A DNA stretch of 64,000 nt, taken from the NCBI GenBank assembly GCA_947451525.1, contig CANFZM010000011.1:1-64000 (forward strand), written 5' to 3'. The notes beneath the pieces are model-generated. The model did not search any database. It was not told where the DNA came from and worked only from the letters and a program-made list of their open reading frames with translations. This document shows, piece after piece, positions 48,978 through 58,106 of the stretch; within the stretch, counting starts at the first letter, position 1, and every line of letters starts with the position of its first letter. Made by a program: the position numbers and the translations under genes. This DNA comes from Flavobacteriaceae bacterium (GTDB lineage Bacteria; Bacteroidota; Bacteroidia; Flavobacteriales; Flavobacteriaceae).

Positions 48978-51557
48978 TTAATTTTTAATAAATTTTGTAG
49001 TAGATGTTTTACCATCTATTGTACTATTAACAAAATAAAGACCATTTTCAAGATTTGAAACATCCAAAGTTACAGAATTTGACATTGGGTTTTTACTTGT
49101 TACTTCTTGACCTAATAGGTTATAAATAGCAATACTTTCTATAGAATCATTAGCCTCAATAGTTAAACTAGTTGAAGTTGGATTTGGATATAACTTCACA
49201 TTGGCTGCGTTGAAAGTATCGGTTGTCATTGTTGGCGCTCTGTATAAATAAATATTGTCTAAATAAACAACTCCTAAATTAGATGAAATTAAAAATTGAG
49301 CAACATTATTTCTAATATTTGGATTACTATTACCTGAGGTAAACGTTGATAAAGGTGCATCTATTGAAACCCAAGAACCATTTACAGAAGGTAGGTAAGT
49401 TAATAAGAAACTAGATGTTTCTCCTGAAGTATCTGAAGTCCAAGATGAAAATTTAGGGTTCAACACTTTACCTGTTAAATCTGTTGTGCTAGGCATCCAA
49501 AAATCCATATGAAAAGTTGTCATATTGGTTGCGTCTATATGATTACCTGCACCAAAATCAACTCCAATAAAATTACCGAAAGCAATTTTTTTAGTATCAT
49601 TTCCAGAAATTTGAAGATCTGTTATAGGTGCTAATCCACCCCAACCTAATCCTGCAGACCAGTCGTTGATAGTCATATTTGAATAAGCATTACTATAAAG
49701 AGAAATAACATCCCAAGCATTTCTTGCAGGAGGTGTTGGTGCAGCAACTAATGGAACTTCTGTAACAATAAGATCTGCTGTTTTAAAACCAGATAAAAAT
49801 GACCCTGAAGCAGCTTGAGTTGCTGTAATAGTAGAAGTACCTGCTCCAACAATTGTTACTGTGTTTCCAGAAATTGTAGCTACAGCTAAATTGCTACTTG
49901 TATAAGAAAAAGCACCTGGACTATCACTAGTTGGAGCTGTTAAACTAAATGGTAAATCACCAAGATTCTTAGCAGGAACTATAAAGTTACCAATCACAGG
50001 TGTTCCTGATGGTGAAGCCGTTTTCCAGAAATAAATATTATCTAAATAGATAGTAGAAGGAGAAACTCCTGATTGTCCATCAAATTTCAATTGAAATACC
50101 GAATCCCAATTCATACCTACAAAGGCACTTTTAGGTAAATCTACACTACTCCATCCAGCATTAACCAATGGAACATTAACAAGGTATTCGCCTACACCTG
50201 TTCCATTATTAATAGGAGATACTTTTACAGAGGTAGCATTAGCAGTCCAAATATCTATATGCAAGTATTCCATATTAGATGCATTTGTTTGAGTTAAATA
50301 GGTACCTTGATAATTAAAATTGGTATAAGCCATTGCATAATTACTTCCAGATCCTGTTGGACTAAATGTAGTGTTTACTGATCCTGTTTGACCCCAATTT
50401 GGGTTATAATCAGTACCTACATTAGTTGTATAAGCATCACTGTAAACAGAAACCACATCTGCTGCTGCATGAGTTGGTGTTGGTGCATTAGTTATTGGTG
50501 CAGTAAGGGGAAGTGAAGCCGTTTTCCAGAAATAGATATTATCTAAATAAATGTTAGATGGAGAAACTCCTGCTTGACCATCAAATTTTACTTGAATAAC
50601 AGAATCCCAAGTCATACCAACAAAGGCACTTTTAGGAAGATCTACACTACTCCACCCAGCATTAACAAGAGGTACGCTAACTAGATATTCTCCAACTCCT
50701 GTTCCGTTATTGATTGGTGAGAATTTAACCACTGTTGCATCAGAAGTCCAGATATCAATATGAATATAATCCATAGAAGAAGCATTCTGTGTTGAAACTT
50801 CTGTTCCTTGGTAGTTGAAGTTTGTGTAAGCCATAGCATAATTACTTCCAGAACCTGTAGGGTTATAAGTTGTATTAACCGAACCTGATTGTCCCCAAAA
50901 AGGATTATAATTAGTACCTACATTTGTAGTGTAAGCATCACTATAAATAGAAATAACATCTGCTGCTGCATGATTTGGCGTTGGCGCATTTGTTATTGGT
51001 GCAGTAAGCGGAAGTGAAGCTGTTTTCCAGAAATAGATATTATCCAAATAAATATTCGATGGAGAGACTCCTGCTTGACCGTCAAATTTCATTTGAATTA
51101 CAGAATCCCAATTCATTCCAACAAAGGCACTTTTAGGTAGATCTACACTACTCCAGCCACCAGTAACAAGTGGAACATTTACTAAATATTCACCTGCACC
51201 TGTACCATTATTGATTGGTGAAAATTTAACAACAGTTGCATCAGCCGTCCAGATATCAATATGCACATATTCCATAGACGAAACATTTTGTGTTGAAACT
51301 TCTGTTCCTTGGTAATTGAAATTGGTGTAAGCCATAACAAAATTACTTCCTGAACCGGTAGGATTGTAAGTGGTATTTACACCACCCGACTGCCCCCAAA
51401 ACGGATTGTAATTAGTACCCACGTTTGTTGCATAGGCATCACTATAAACAGAAATAACATCTGCAGCACCGTGGGCTGGTGTAGGTGCATTTGTTGTTGG
51501 TTGTGAAAATCCCAATGATGAAATCATAAAGGAAATTAATAATGTAATTTTTTTCAT
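48978..51557 (-). CDS. T9SS-secreted multimodular glycan-binding protein with three tandem modules
   Basis: An 859-residue secreted protein: signal peptide (1-19), three near-identical jelly-roll modules of 167 residues starting at 22, 189 and 356 (each TNAPTP-HxAADV-SVYSDAY ... WSSVDLPKSAFVGM ... IYLDNIYFWKTAS), a Big_2-like Ig domain (about 530-605), a diverged fourth module (about 612-770) and a T9SS type-A sorting domain (LYPNPTSTSLTIEA to the end). The fourth module resembles the last module of the 41173 lipoprotein. No catalytic residues are seen. It probably coats the surface and captures beta-glucan with high avidity. It has its own promoter and terminator. Confidence 0.8.
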   Translation of the reverse strand: MKKITLLISFMISSLGFSQPTTNAPTPAHGAADVISVYSDAYATNVGTNYNPFWGQSGGVNTTYNPTGSGSNFVMAYTNFNYQGTEVSTQNVSSMEYVHIDIWTADATVVKFSPINNGTGAGEYLVNVPLVTGGWSSVDLPKSAFVGMNWDSVIQMKFDGQAGVSPSNIYLDNIYFWKTASLPLTAPITNAPTPNHAAADVISIYSDAYTTNVGTNYNPFWGQSGSVNTTYNPTGSGSNYAMAYTNFNYQGTEVSTQNASSMDYIHIDIWTSDATVVKFSPINNGTGVGEYLVSVPLVNAGWSSVDLPKSAFVGMTWDSVIQVKFDGQAGVSPSNIYLDNIYFWKTASLPLTAPITNAPTPTHAAADVVSVYSDAYTTNVGTDYNPNWGQTGSVNTTFSPTGSGSNYAMAYTNFNYQGTYLTQTNASNMEYLHIDIWTANATSVKVSPINNGTGVGEYLVNVPLVNAGWSSVDLPKSAFVGMNWDSVFQLKFDGQSGVSPSTIYLDNIYFWKTASPSGTPVIGNFIVPAKNLGDLPFSLTAPTSDSPGAFSYTSSNLAVATISGNTVTIVGAGTSTITATQAASGSFLSGFKTADLIVTEVPLVAAPTPPARNAWDVISLYSNAYSNMTINDWSAGLGWGGLAPITDLQISGNDTKKIAFGNFIGVDFGAGNHIDATNMTTFHMDFWMPSTTDLTGKVLNPKFSSWTSDTSGETSSFLLTYLPSVNGSWVSIDAPLSTFTSGNSNPNIRNNVAQFLISSNLGVVYLDNIYLYRAPTMTTDTFNAANVKLYPNPTSTSLTIEANDSIESIAIYNLLGQEVTSKNPMSNSVTLDVSNLENGLYFVNSTIDGKTSTTKFIKN
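50013..51494. repeat. Three ~501-bp in-gene tandem repeats
   Basis: Codons 22-515 of the multimodular gene are three direct repeats of 167 codons. Long stretches such as the IYLDNIYFWKTAS and WSSVDLPKSAFVGM coding regions are near-identical in DNA, pointing to recent duplication or gene conversion. Confidence 0.88.
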
Positions 51558-51580
51558 TTTTTTTAGTATTTGTTAATATT

Positions 51581-51588
51581 CAAAGTTA
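51581..51588 (-). promoter_or_regulatory. -7 box of the multimodular binding-protein gene
   Basis: CAAAGTTA on the plus strand reads TAACTTTG on the minus strand (TAnnTTTG), 24 bases before the ATG at 51557. Confidence 0.65.
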
Positions 51589-51948
51589 TTTAAATTTACA
51601 ATAAAATTACATTGTGAAACTATATAAAAACTATACACTATAAATTATTTATTATTTGCGTATAAAATAAGTTAACTACCTTGTTTTCTATAGATTTATT
51701 ATTAGTTTTCAACAATATAATTTATTTTTAAATTTATTAATTTTATTAAATGTTGTGGTAATGTTGTGTTTAAACTATTACGATTTCGTAAAAGTATTTT
51801 TTTGAATTATGATCTATTTAGACCTTCTGTACCCTAAAATATTTTGGTTGTTATTAAACCAATTAACAATAGTATTAAAATAGTGAGCTAATTATATCCC
51901 GTCAACTAAATTTTAAAAAGCGCTTAACTAATATAGTTATCTTTCAAA
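51589..51948. other. Gene-free AT-rich region between glucan locus and metal operon
   Basis: About 360 bp without a supportable gene. It holds the upstream region of the 51557 promoter, a small dyad TTACG-ATTT-CGTAA near 51778-51791, and AAGCGCTT followed by T residues on the minus strand near 51921-51929, which could be a weak end signal for the eight-gene operon. No strong terminator was seen after the YHYH gene. Confidence 0.45.
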
Positions 51949-53298
51949 TTATTCAATAACAACTTGTGAAGTTTTATAATTTTTACCATCTGAAATTCTA
52001 ACAAAATAAACTCCTGAATGTACAGTTTGAACATCTAAATAACTTAATGTTTGTCCTTGGTTTATTTTATTTGTCAAAACAATTTTCCCATTAATATCAA
52101 TCAAATCTATAGTGTAATTTTGAGAAACTAAACTACCCATTTGAACTACAATTAAATCAGTTGCAGGATTAGGAAAAATGGTAATATCTAAATTATTTAA
52201 AGCAAAACTATCATTTGCTAAATAAGTAGTTGTTGTTTCTGTTACAGTACTAACTTTTCTATTAGCAAAAATACCATAGTAAGTTGGACCAACAACATAA
52301 GGATAAGCAGAATTATGATTAGTATCTACTGTTGCAAAATAACAATAAGTACCACTTGGATATTCTGGCGTAATACAAAATCTACCATTGTGAACATCCA
52401 AATAACTTGCATCACCTGTGTGAGAAATATATTCATAATCTTCTTTAAAACATCCTAGTGGATAAGTTGAATTTACAGCAGGTCCAGCAGTGACCGTTGA
52501 TCCATCGGAATAAGTAGTTCTTGTTGTAATATTTCTTAATTGGTAACTAGATTTCATTCTTACTATTCCTCCTGTTCCATCTGCATTTGCATATCCATAG
52601 GCTCCATAAATAGGATAACCATCATAAGCAAAACCTATTAATGGTGAATGTTGTGCTGTGTTTATTGTATACAATCCATCGGCATCATACAAATTACAAA
52701 TTGTAGATACCAAAGTCAAATCATTTTTAAAAGCCGAAGGATTTTGATGGTGGTGATAATTAGTTCCTGCTGGATGCCCTTTAGAACAATCGAAGCCTAG
52801 TTTTTCATATTTGATAGCGTCTCTATTCCATACTCCATCTCCAGCACCACCAATAGGGCCTCCTGCAAAAGCGCCAGTTGAATTTTTCCAACTCACTCCA
52901 TCTCTATAGTCAAACAAGGATACCCCATTAATAAACACTCCTATATTCCCTCCAGAAGTTGAAGTTGGTGTTCCTGTGTTTGGAGTTGGAGTTAATGGAA
53001 ATTTATAAATTGCATTTTGATTTCCTGCATTGTTTGGATTTCCATCTCCATTGAATGGACCTACTGCATAAGCAGGAATTCCAGTAGCATTGATATAAAC
53101 ATTTGTTGCTGAATAACGAACTTGTTGGCAATTAACTAAAAAACCATTGGATATTGCAGTCGAATTACCTGAGGTGTAGTAAGTGCCGGTTGTTGTGGTA
53201 TTTTGCAACCATTTAGTAATTATTGGTTGTGTTTGTGCAAAGGAAATTGCACTTTGCAATAAAAGTAATGCTGAAATTAATTGTAATCTTTTTTTCAT
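51949..53298 (-). CDS. YHYH-domain protein, T9SS-secreted
   Basis: A 449-residue secreted protein. Signal peptide to about residue 21 (MKKRLQLISALLLLQSAISFA). The middle is a YHYH domain, with the namesake NYHHHQNPS near residues 181-189, GFAYDGYPIYGAYGY near 222-236 and the DASYLDVHNGRFCITPEYPSGTYCYF segment near 293-318. A T9SS type-A sorting domain closes it (IFPNPATDLIVVQ). The histidine cluster suggests metal binding, but the family lacks a proven function. It is the last gene of the sigma-factor operon, with multicopper oxidase and di-haem peroxidase genes. Confidence 0.85.
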   Translation of the reverse strand: MKKRLQLISALLLLQSAISFAQTQPIITKWLQNTTTTGTYYTSGNSTAISNGFLVNCQQVRYSATNVYINATGIPAYAVGPFNGDGNPNNAGNQNAIYKFPLTPTPNTGTPTSTSGGNIGVFINGVSLFDYRDGVSWKNSTGAFAGGPIGGAGDGVWNRDAIKYEKLGFDCSKGHPAGTNYHHHQNPSAFKNDLTLVSTICNLYDADGLYTINTAQHSPLIGFAYDGYPIYGAYGYANADGTGGIVRMKSSYQLRNITTRTTYSDGSTVTAGPAVNSTYPLGCFKEDYEYISHTGDASYLDVHNGRFCITPEYPSGTYCYFATVDTNHNSAYPYVVGPTYYGIFANRKVSTVTETTTTYLANDSFALNNLDITIFPNPATDLIVVQMGSLVSQNYTIDLIDINGKIVLTNKINQGQTLSYLDVQTVHSGVYFVRISDGKNYKTSQVVIE

Positions 53299-53321
53299 AA
53301 TTTATATTTGTTAGTTGTGAA

Positions 53322-54359
53322 TTATTCTTTTGGATAACTATATTTAGGATTAAATAAAAATTCTTTATCGGTTAAAGTTAATAAAAATGCAATTAGGTCT
53401 TTCTTTTCGTTTTCGTTTAAAACTATTGGTCTTTGTAATTCTTTTGCTAATGTTTTCCGTTTAATTTTTCCATCGGTATAAAAATTAATCACTTCTCGTA
53501 ACTTCATAAAACGTCCATCGTGCATATACGGATAAGTAAATTCAATATTACGCAAAGTTGGCACTCTAAAATTAAAACTATCTTTAGGATTTTGAGTGAT
53601 TTTCACTTTTCCATAGTCTTTATAATCTGAATCTAACGGTAAGCCATTATCGGCAAAATTATCGTTGGTAAGCAATGGTTCTTTATGACACGATTCGCAA
53701 TTTCGTTTAAATAATTGGTGCCCATTTTCTTCTTGATCCGTAAAGAAAATATCTTTTTCATGCCGCATTACTTTATCGTATTTAGAATTATACGTTTGCA
53801 ACGAAACCGTGAATTGTGCTATCGCTTTCAATAATTTTTTGGTGGTTACTAAACTATCCCCAAAAACGTTATTAAACAGGCTCTTATATTTTTTAGATTG
53901 GTTTAATTTCTCTAAAACATTTACCAAGGTATTATCCATTTCTTGCGAATTGGTAATCGGGTTGATGGGTTGCGCATCTAAACTAAGTACTCCGCCATCC
54001 CAATGGAATACTTTGGTCCAAGCCAAATTGACTAAGGATGGTGCATTTCTAGTTCCAATACGTCCTTCTATGCCATGACTTAACGCGTGATCGGTATGAG
54101 CAAAACCGGTGTATTGTGAATGACAACTAGAACATGAAATAGTACTATCTCTGGAAAGAATGGGATCATAAAACAATTTCCTCCCCAATTCAAATCCTTC
54201 TTTAGTAGGTTTATTTTCTTTAAAATTATAAACGGGTTTTGGCCATCCTTTTGGAACAAAAAAGTCTTCATAAAACGCAAAGTTTTCTACCTTTTTTAAA
54301 GATAGAAAACTGCATGCTAAAAGCACTATTACTATAAGACTTAACTTCTTTTTTTTCAA
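53322..54359 (-). CDS. Di-haem cytochrome c peroxidase/MauG family protein (MbnH-like)
   Basis: A 345-residue periplasmic protein with an N-terminal signal or anchor (about 5-20). Two c-type haem motifs are present: CSSCH at 76-80 and CESCH at 221-225, the standard spacing of the CcpA/MauG family. The RNAPSLVNLAWTKVFHWDGG segment near 104-123 and TLRNIEFTYPYMHDGRFMKLREVI near 267-292 are family landmarks. Lying three genes after an MbnP-like gene in one operon, it fits MbnH, the partner known to oxidise a tryptophan of MbnP to kynurenine. The alternative is a simple H2O2-removing peroxidase. Confidence 0.82.
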   Translation of the reverse strand: MKKKKLSLIVIVLLACSFLSLKKVENFAFYEDFFVPKGWPKPVYNFKENKPTKEGFELGRKLFYDPILSRDSTISCSSCHSQYTGFAHTDHALSHGIEGRIGTRNAPSLVNLAWTKVFHWDGGVLSLDAQPINPITNSQEMDNTLVNVLEKLNQSKKYKSLFNNVFGDSLVTTKKLLKAIAQFTVSLQTYNSKYDKVMRHEKDIFFTDQEENGHQLFKRNCESCHKEPLLTNDNFADNGLPLDSDYKDYGKVKITQNPKDSFNFRVPTLRNIEFTYPYMHDGRFMKLREVINFYTDGKIKRKTLAKELQRPIVLNENEKKDLIAFLLTLTDKEFLFNPKYSYPKE

Positions 54360-54370
54360 TTAGTTTGGTA

Positions 54371-54994
54371 TTAATCCATTTTTTGAACTTCGCCTCTAAA
54401 ATATATTCGGCAACCAAATGATTCCGATTTTGGAGTAGCAACTTCTTTTTCTTGTAACAAATCATCTAGAGCATCAGTCAAAAAATGATGCTTTATTTTT
54501 TCAGGTTCTCCGGCATTATCATCAATAGCACCTTGGTATTTAACAACCATTTTTCCTGCTTTATTTTTCCAAATAACAAATGCTTGTGGCGTATGTGTCG
54601 CTTTGAATTCTTTAGCAATATTTTGTTTTTTATCTTGCAAATAAGGGAATTGAAATTGGTCTTTTTTAGCTTTCTTCTGCATTAATTTAAAAGATTCCTC
54701 CGCATAAGCCAAAGTATCCATTGAATTTATTGCCAATACCGGAACTCCTAATTTTTTATATTTGGCATCCATTTGATTTAATCGTTGCGAATAAAACTTT
54801 GCCATCGGACATTTATTACAACTAAAAACGACTACAAAACCTTTAGCATTTTTATAATCCGAAAGCGAAACCCAACGGTTGTTAGTTGCACTTTTTAATT
54901 TAAAATCGGAAATTGTTTTCTCCTTTTCATAAACAGTATAACTAGAAAACACCACAAGGGCAATAGCATAGAAAAAGAATACTAACTTTTTCAT
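54371..54994 (-). CDS. Thioredoxin-like (redoxin-family) envelope protein
   Basis: A 207-residue protein with an N-terminal signal or anchor helix (LVFFFYAIALVVFSSYTVY) and an AhpC/TSA-type thioredoxin fold. Cys59 and Cys62 in FSCNKCPMAKFY form a CxxC active site; FKATHTPQAFVIWKNKAG near 130-147 holds the cis-Pro loop. It probably reduces or carries electrons to disulfides or metal sites outside the cytoplasm. It sits 3 bp after the multicopper oxidase gene and 11 bp before the MbnH-like gene, so help with Cu-site or haem maturation is plausible (inference). Confidence 0.78.
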   Translation of the reverse strand: MKKLVFFFYAIALVVFSSYTVYEKEKTISDFKLKSATNNRWVSLSDYKNAKGFVVVFSCNKCPMAKFYSQRLNQMDAKYKKLGVPVLAINSMDTLAYAEESFKLMQKKAKKDQFQFPYLQDKKQNIAKEFKATHTPQAFVIWKNKAGKMVVKYQGAIDDNAGEPEKIKHHFLTDALDDLLQEKEVATPKSESFGCRIYFRGEVQKMD

Positions 54995-54997
54995 GTT

Positions 54998-56716
54998 TTA
55001 TTTTTTTATGAATTTTTTGGTAGTAACACTTTTTGATTGCTTATCCGTCATTTGAAAAGTATAAACTCCTGCTTCTAACGAAGAAATATCAATTCCGTTT
55101 TGCCATTCTGGTTGCGGTAACATCATTACTATTCTCCCAGTAATTGTAGAGATTGTAACGTAATAAATTTCGGTAGCAGTATCTTTTAAATTAACAAATA
55201 ATTTATCATTTGCTGGATTTGGATACAAATTAAAGTTGGTATTGGTAGCATTTTGATTGGTAGCCATAGTCCCTGTAACAATAAATTGTCCCATCATTCC
55301 ACCATCTTCGTGACCACCAAAATGACAATGGTACATATACGGATGGTTTACATCCGAATCAGCAAAGTCATCAAATTTTGCTACAAAAGTAACAGACTCA
55401 TTCCTAGGCAAATAAAAAGTGTCTTTCCAACCACTTTCATGAGTACCGACTGCTGATGCACTTCCATTTCGAGCAACAATTTTGAATTCAACATCATGTA
55501 AATGGAAAGAATGCCCGAAAACATTATTATTAGTAACCGTCCATTTTTCAACATCGTTAAGATTAACCACCTTAGGCGTCATTGTAAGCGTGTAAGTTGT
55601 ATTATCAAAATTAAATGGCACACTTGCAGGTCCTGGGTTTCCATTTGTTACTGCTATAGCACGAGTAACCGTTGCATCAGTAGCAGTCCAATAGGTATTG
55701 GAAAGCAAAGTAGTTGGCACAGCAGTGATTGGCGTAGTTGCTGTAGTAGTTGCAGCGACATTAATATGTAATACATTAAAATCTATATTATTTAACAAAC
55801 TTCCAAAGTCTCCAGAAGTATTTGGCTCACCTCCAGGAAAACCTAATGTTTGACCCGAATTATAGGCTTTTAAATCTAAACTAGACCCTACGGTATCGCT
55901 ACCTAGATTCACCATAATTTCCACTCGCTCACCTACCATTAATTTAACTCTAGTAACAGCAACTGGTGCATTTAGCAATCCACCATCGTTTCCAATAATA
56001 TAGAAAGTACGGTTATCGCTAAATCCTAAATTATATCCTCTCTCAATTTCTGCATTTAAGATTCGCATTCTAACATATTGTTTTGGCAAACTAATTTGTG
56101 CATTTGGTGTTCCGTTAGATAACATATAATCTCCATAAACCCTTGTAGAACTAACAAAAGTATTGGTAGTGGCAGTATAACTTCTACTGGTTAATGCCAA
56201 TACAATATCATCTACACCATAAGTTCTTGGCAAAGCCAAAGCAGTTTCTTGAGGGTCTTTTACAATAATAAAACCGCCAATCCCCTTAGTCATTTGTGCC
56301 TGAGTTGTTTGGTGCAAATGCGGATGGTACCACAAAGTGGTTGCTTGATTCATCACTGTCCAATAAGGTTGCCAAAGGGTTCCTGCAGGAATTACTTGGT
56401 GTGGACCTCCATCCATAACGGATGGCAAATGCATTCCGTGCCAATGTAAAGTTGTAGATTCATTCAAATTATTGGTAACATTCATGTGCACTAAATCACC
56501 TTTATTGATGAATAAGGTAGGTCCCCAAAAAGTTTCATTATTAATTGCTCCTGTTATGGTTTGATTTCCCGTAACCAACTGTTTCGTACTCTCGTGAATA
56601 TTCAAGTTAAAGGTCGTTCCATACAACGCTTCTGGCATTGGCATAGTATTGTATTGCGCATGAATACCACTACTAATCAAAAGGATAAGCGAAAATAATT
56701 GTAAATTCTTTTTCAT
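54998..56716 (-). CDS. Multicopper oxidase, T9SS-secreted
   Basis: A 572-residue secreted oxidase. Signal peptide to about residue 20. Three cupredoxin domains carry all four copper motifs: HWHGMH (91-96), WYHPHLH (129-135), GHSFHLHDVEF near residue 400 and HPYMYHCHFGGHEDGGMMGQF near 460-480, the last giving the T1 Cys and Met and T2/T3 histidines. A T9SS type-A sorting domain ends it (LYPNPANDKLFVN). It is related to CueO/CotA/bilirubin-oxidase-type enzymes and may oxidise Cu(I), Fe(II), Mn(II) or phenols at the surface. Neighbours favour a copper-linked role. Confidence 0.9.
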   Translation of the reverse strand: MKKNLQLFSLILLISSGIHAQYNTMPMPEALYGTTFNLNIHESTKQLVTGNQTITGAINNETFWGPTLFINKGDLVHMNVTNNLNESTTLHWHGMHLPSVMDGGPHQVIPAGTLWQPYWTVMNQATTLWYHPHLHQTTQAQMTKGIGGFIIVKDPQETALALPRTYGVDDIVLALTSRSYTATTNTFVSSTRVYGDYMLSNGTPNAQISLPKQYVRMRILNAEIERGYNLGFSDNRTFYIIGNDGGLLNAPVAVTRVKLMVGERVEIMVNLGSDTVGSSLDLKAYNSGQTLGFPGGEPNTSGDFGSLLNNIDFNVLHINVAATTTATTPITAVPTTLLSNTYWTATDATVTRAIAVTNGNPGPASVPFNFDNTTYTLTMTPKVVNLNDVEKWTVTNNNVFGHSFHLHDVEFKIVARNGSASAVGTHESGWKDTFYLPRNESVTFVAKFDDFADSDVNHPYMYHCHFGGHEDGGMMGQFIVTGTMATNQNATNTNFNLYPNPANDKLFVNLKDTATEIYYVTISTITGRIVMMLPQPEWQNGIDISSLEAGVYTFQMTDKQSKSVTTKKFIKK

Positions 56717-56747
56717 ATTAATTTAAGTTATTGGTCAATCTATTATT

Positions 56748-57449
56748 TTATTCTATTATTTGAAACATATTTTTATACTTCTGTGCCATGGCAATGGCTT
56801 TATCTCCTGGAATCATTATAGAGTTAGTTTCTTTTAAGGATAAAGAATCCAACCATTTACTAAGCTCGACATCCATAACAATTGTTCCTTTTTCATCGGG
56901 TACATTCAACACTATTTCTTGCAAGGCATTTTGTTTTGGCAAATACCCCCCAATGTGAAACTGAAATTCTTTTTTAACATTGGTGCAACTAGAACTTTTT
57001 CCTTCCAATTTCATATTTACATATCCCGTATTCCAAGCCCAATACATACCTAACGCTGGATCTAAATCACCATCAAAATTTCCGGAAATAGAATTTTTAC
57101 TATCTATCCCAACAGCAAATCGTATTTTTTTAATTTTTAAATCTGGAACATTTTTCAAATTAAATCTTAACGAACTCAAGGTTTGTGCATCTACTAAATG
57201 AATACTAGGACTTTCATTATATTCACTTCCGTCTTCCAATTCTAATGCAATATTAGAAAGGTAAAATTTCATTTTTGTAATTGAAACTGTATCGTTTGTT
57301 TTAGTAACGTATTTTTTATCTGTCAAAACCAAAGGTTCGTTTTGAAAATTAAGATGCAGTAAAACGCCAACATCTTTCTGATTCTTTTTCATTTGAAAAG
57401 AAAGACAGGTTAAGGCACAAATCACTATTACAACAACTACTTTTTTCAT
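56748..57449 (-). CDS. MbnP-like periplasmic metal-binding protein
   Basis: A 233-residue protein with an N-terminal signal (VVVIVICALTCLSF). Its core follows the MbnP-like family: MKFYLSNIALELEDGS near residues 60-75, SIHLVDAQTL, KIRFAVGIDSKNSISGNFDGDLDPALGMYWAWNTGYVNMKLEG near 104-148 and FQFHIGGY near 160. Several tryptophans in MYWAWNTGY are in the right region for the oxidised copper-site residue known from MbnP. The family binds copper and is paired with MbnH. The MbnH-like gene is in the same operon, but here two genes (oxidase and redoxin) lie between them, and no methanobactin precursor was seen. Confidence 0.8.
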   Translation of the reverse strand: MKKVVVVIVICALTCLSFQMKKNQKDVGVLLHLNFQNEPLVLTDKKYVTKTNDTVSITKMKFYLSNIALELEDGSEYNESPSIHLVDAQTLSSLRFNLKNVPDLKIKKIRFAVGIDSKNSISGNFDGDLDPALGMYWAWNTGYVNMKLEGKSSSCTNVKKEFQFHIGGYLPKQNALQEIVLNVPDEKGTIVMDVELSKWLDSLSLKETNSIMIPGDKAIAMAQKYKNMFQIIE

Positions 57450-57452
57450 AAT

Positions 57453-58094
57453 TTACTCTCTAGGCGGTGGCCCTTGCCAATCTTCCATTCTTGGTGGTGG
57501 CGGTGGCGGACCTTGTCTATCTCCTCTTGGTGGTGGTGGACCTTGATCATCCATCATTTCTAACGGTGGTGGTGTACCTTGTCTATCTCCTCTTGGTGGC
57601 GGTCTCACATCACCGTCTCTTCTTGGCGGCGGCGGACGTTGCCCTTCTTGAGGTCTTGGACCCATCATTTGAGCCGCTTCTTTAACAATCTTATCAAACT
57701 TTTGTTTTTGAGAAGCATCACAAATAGCTCTCACTTTTTGAAAATGATAAAAAACTGCTAGTTCCTCTTTTTCTTTAATTTTAATAATTTCATCTGCTGC
57801 TTTTTTTACTTTAGCAGAATCTACTTTTGGATTTTGAAGCAAATCAAAAAAGGCATCATGAGTTTCTCTATTCGATTGTCTTAATGATTCTCTTTGCTCC
57901 TGAAAAGCAGTTTGCAATGTTTCAAACTGTTGTTCTTGTTTTGCAGAAAAAGATAATTCTTTTGCAAAAAAACCTTTAGCGGAACCTTGCAGATTAGGCT
58001 TGGGTGGCTTTGTAAACCACAAAAAACTTAAGGTAGCTACATTTACGAGTAGTAGGATTAGCAATATTGCTTTTAAAAATTTTACATTATTCAT
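57453..58094 (-). CDS. CpxP/CnrX-like periplasmic sensor with proline-rich tail
   Basis: A 213-residue membrane-anchored protein. One TM helix about 8-27 (LKAILLILLLVNVATLSFLWF), then a helical hairpin domain about 40-140 of the heavy-metal-sensor/CpxP type (ELSFSAKQEQQFETLQTAFQEQRESLRQ; AKVKKAADEIIKIKEKEEL; ICDASQKQKFDKIV). The last 70 residues are a Pro/Arg/Gly tail with repeated RGDRQGxPPP units and several Met and Asp residues, probably disordered. In Cnr-like systems such a protein binds metal and releases the sigma factor through an anti-sigma. The sigma and single-TM protein genes directly upstream support this arrangement. Confidence 0.75.
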   Translation of the reverse strand: MNNVKFLKAILLILLLVNVATLSFLWFTKPPKPNLQGSAKGFFAKELSFSAKQEQQFETLQTAFQEQRESLRQSNRETHDAFFDLLQNPKVDSAKVKKAADEIIKIKEKEELAVFYHFQKVRAICDASQKQKFDKIVKEAAQMMGPRPQEGQRPPPPRRDGDVRPPPRGDRQGTPPPLEMMDDQGPPPPRGDRQGPPPPPPRMEDWQGPPPRE

Positions 58095-58106
58095 GGGTAC
58101 AATTTT

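Noticed and set aside
57467..57685. Plus-strand open frame opposite the proline-rich tail
   Set aside because: Val/Leu-rich product of antisense Pro/Gly codons; no start context and no features.
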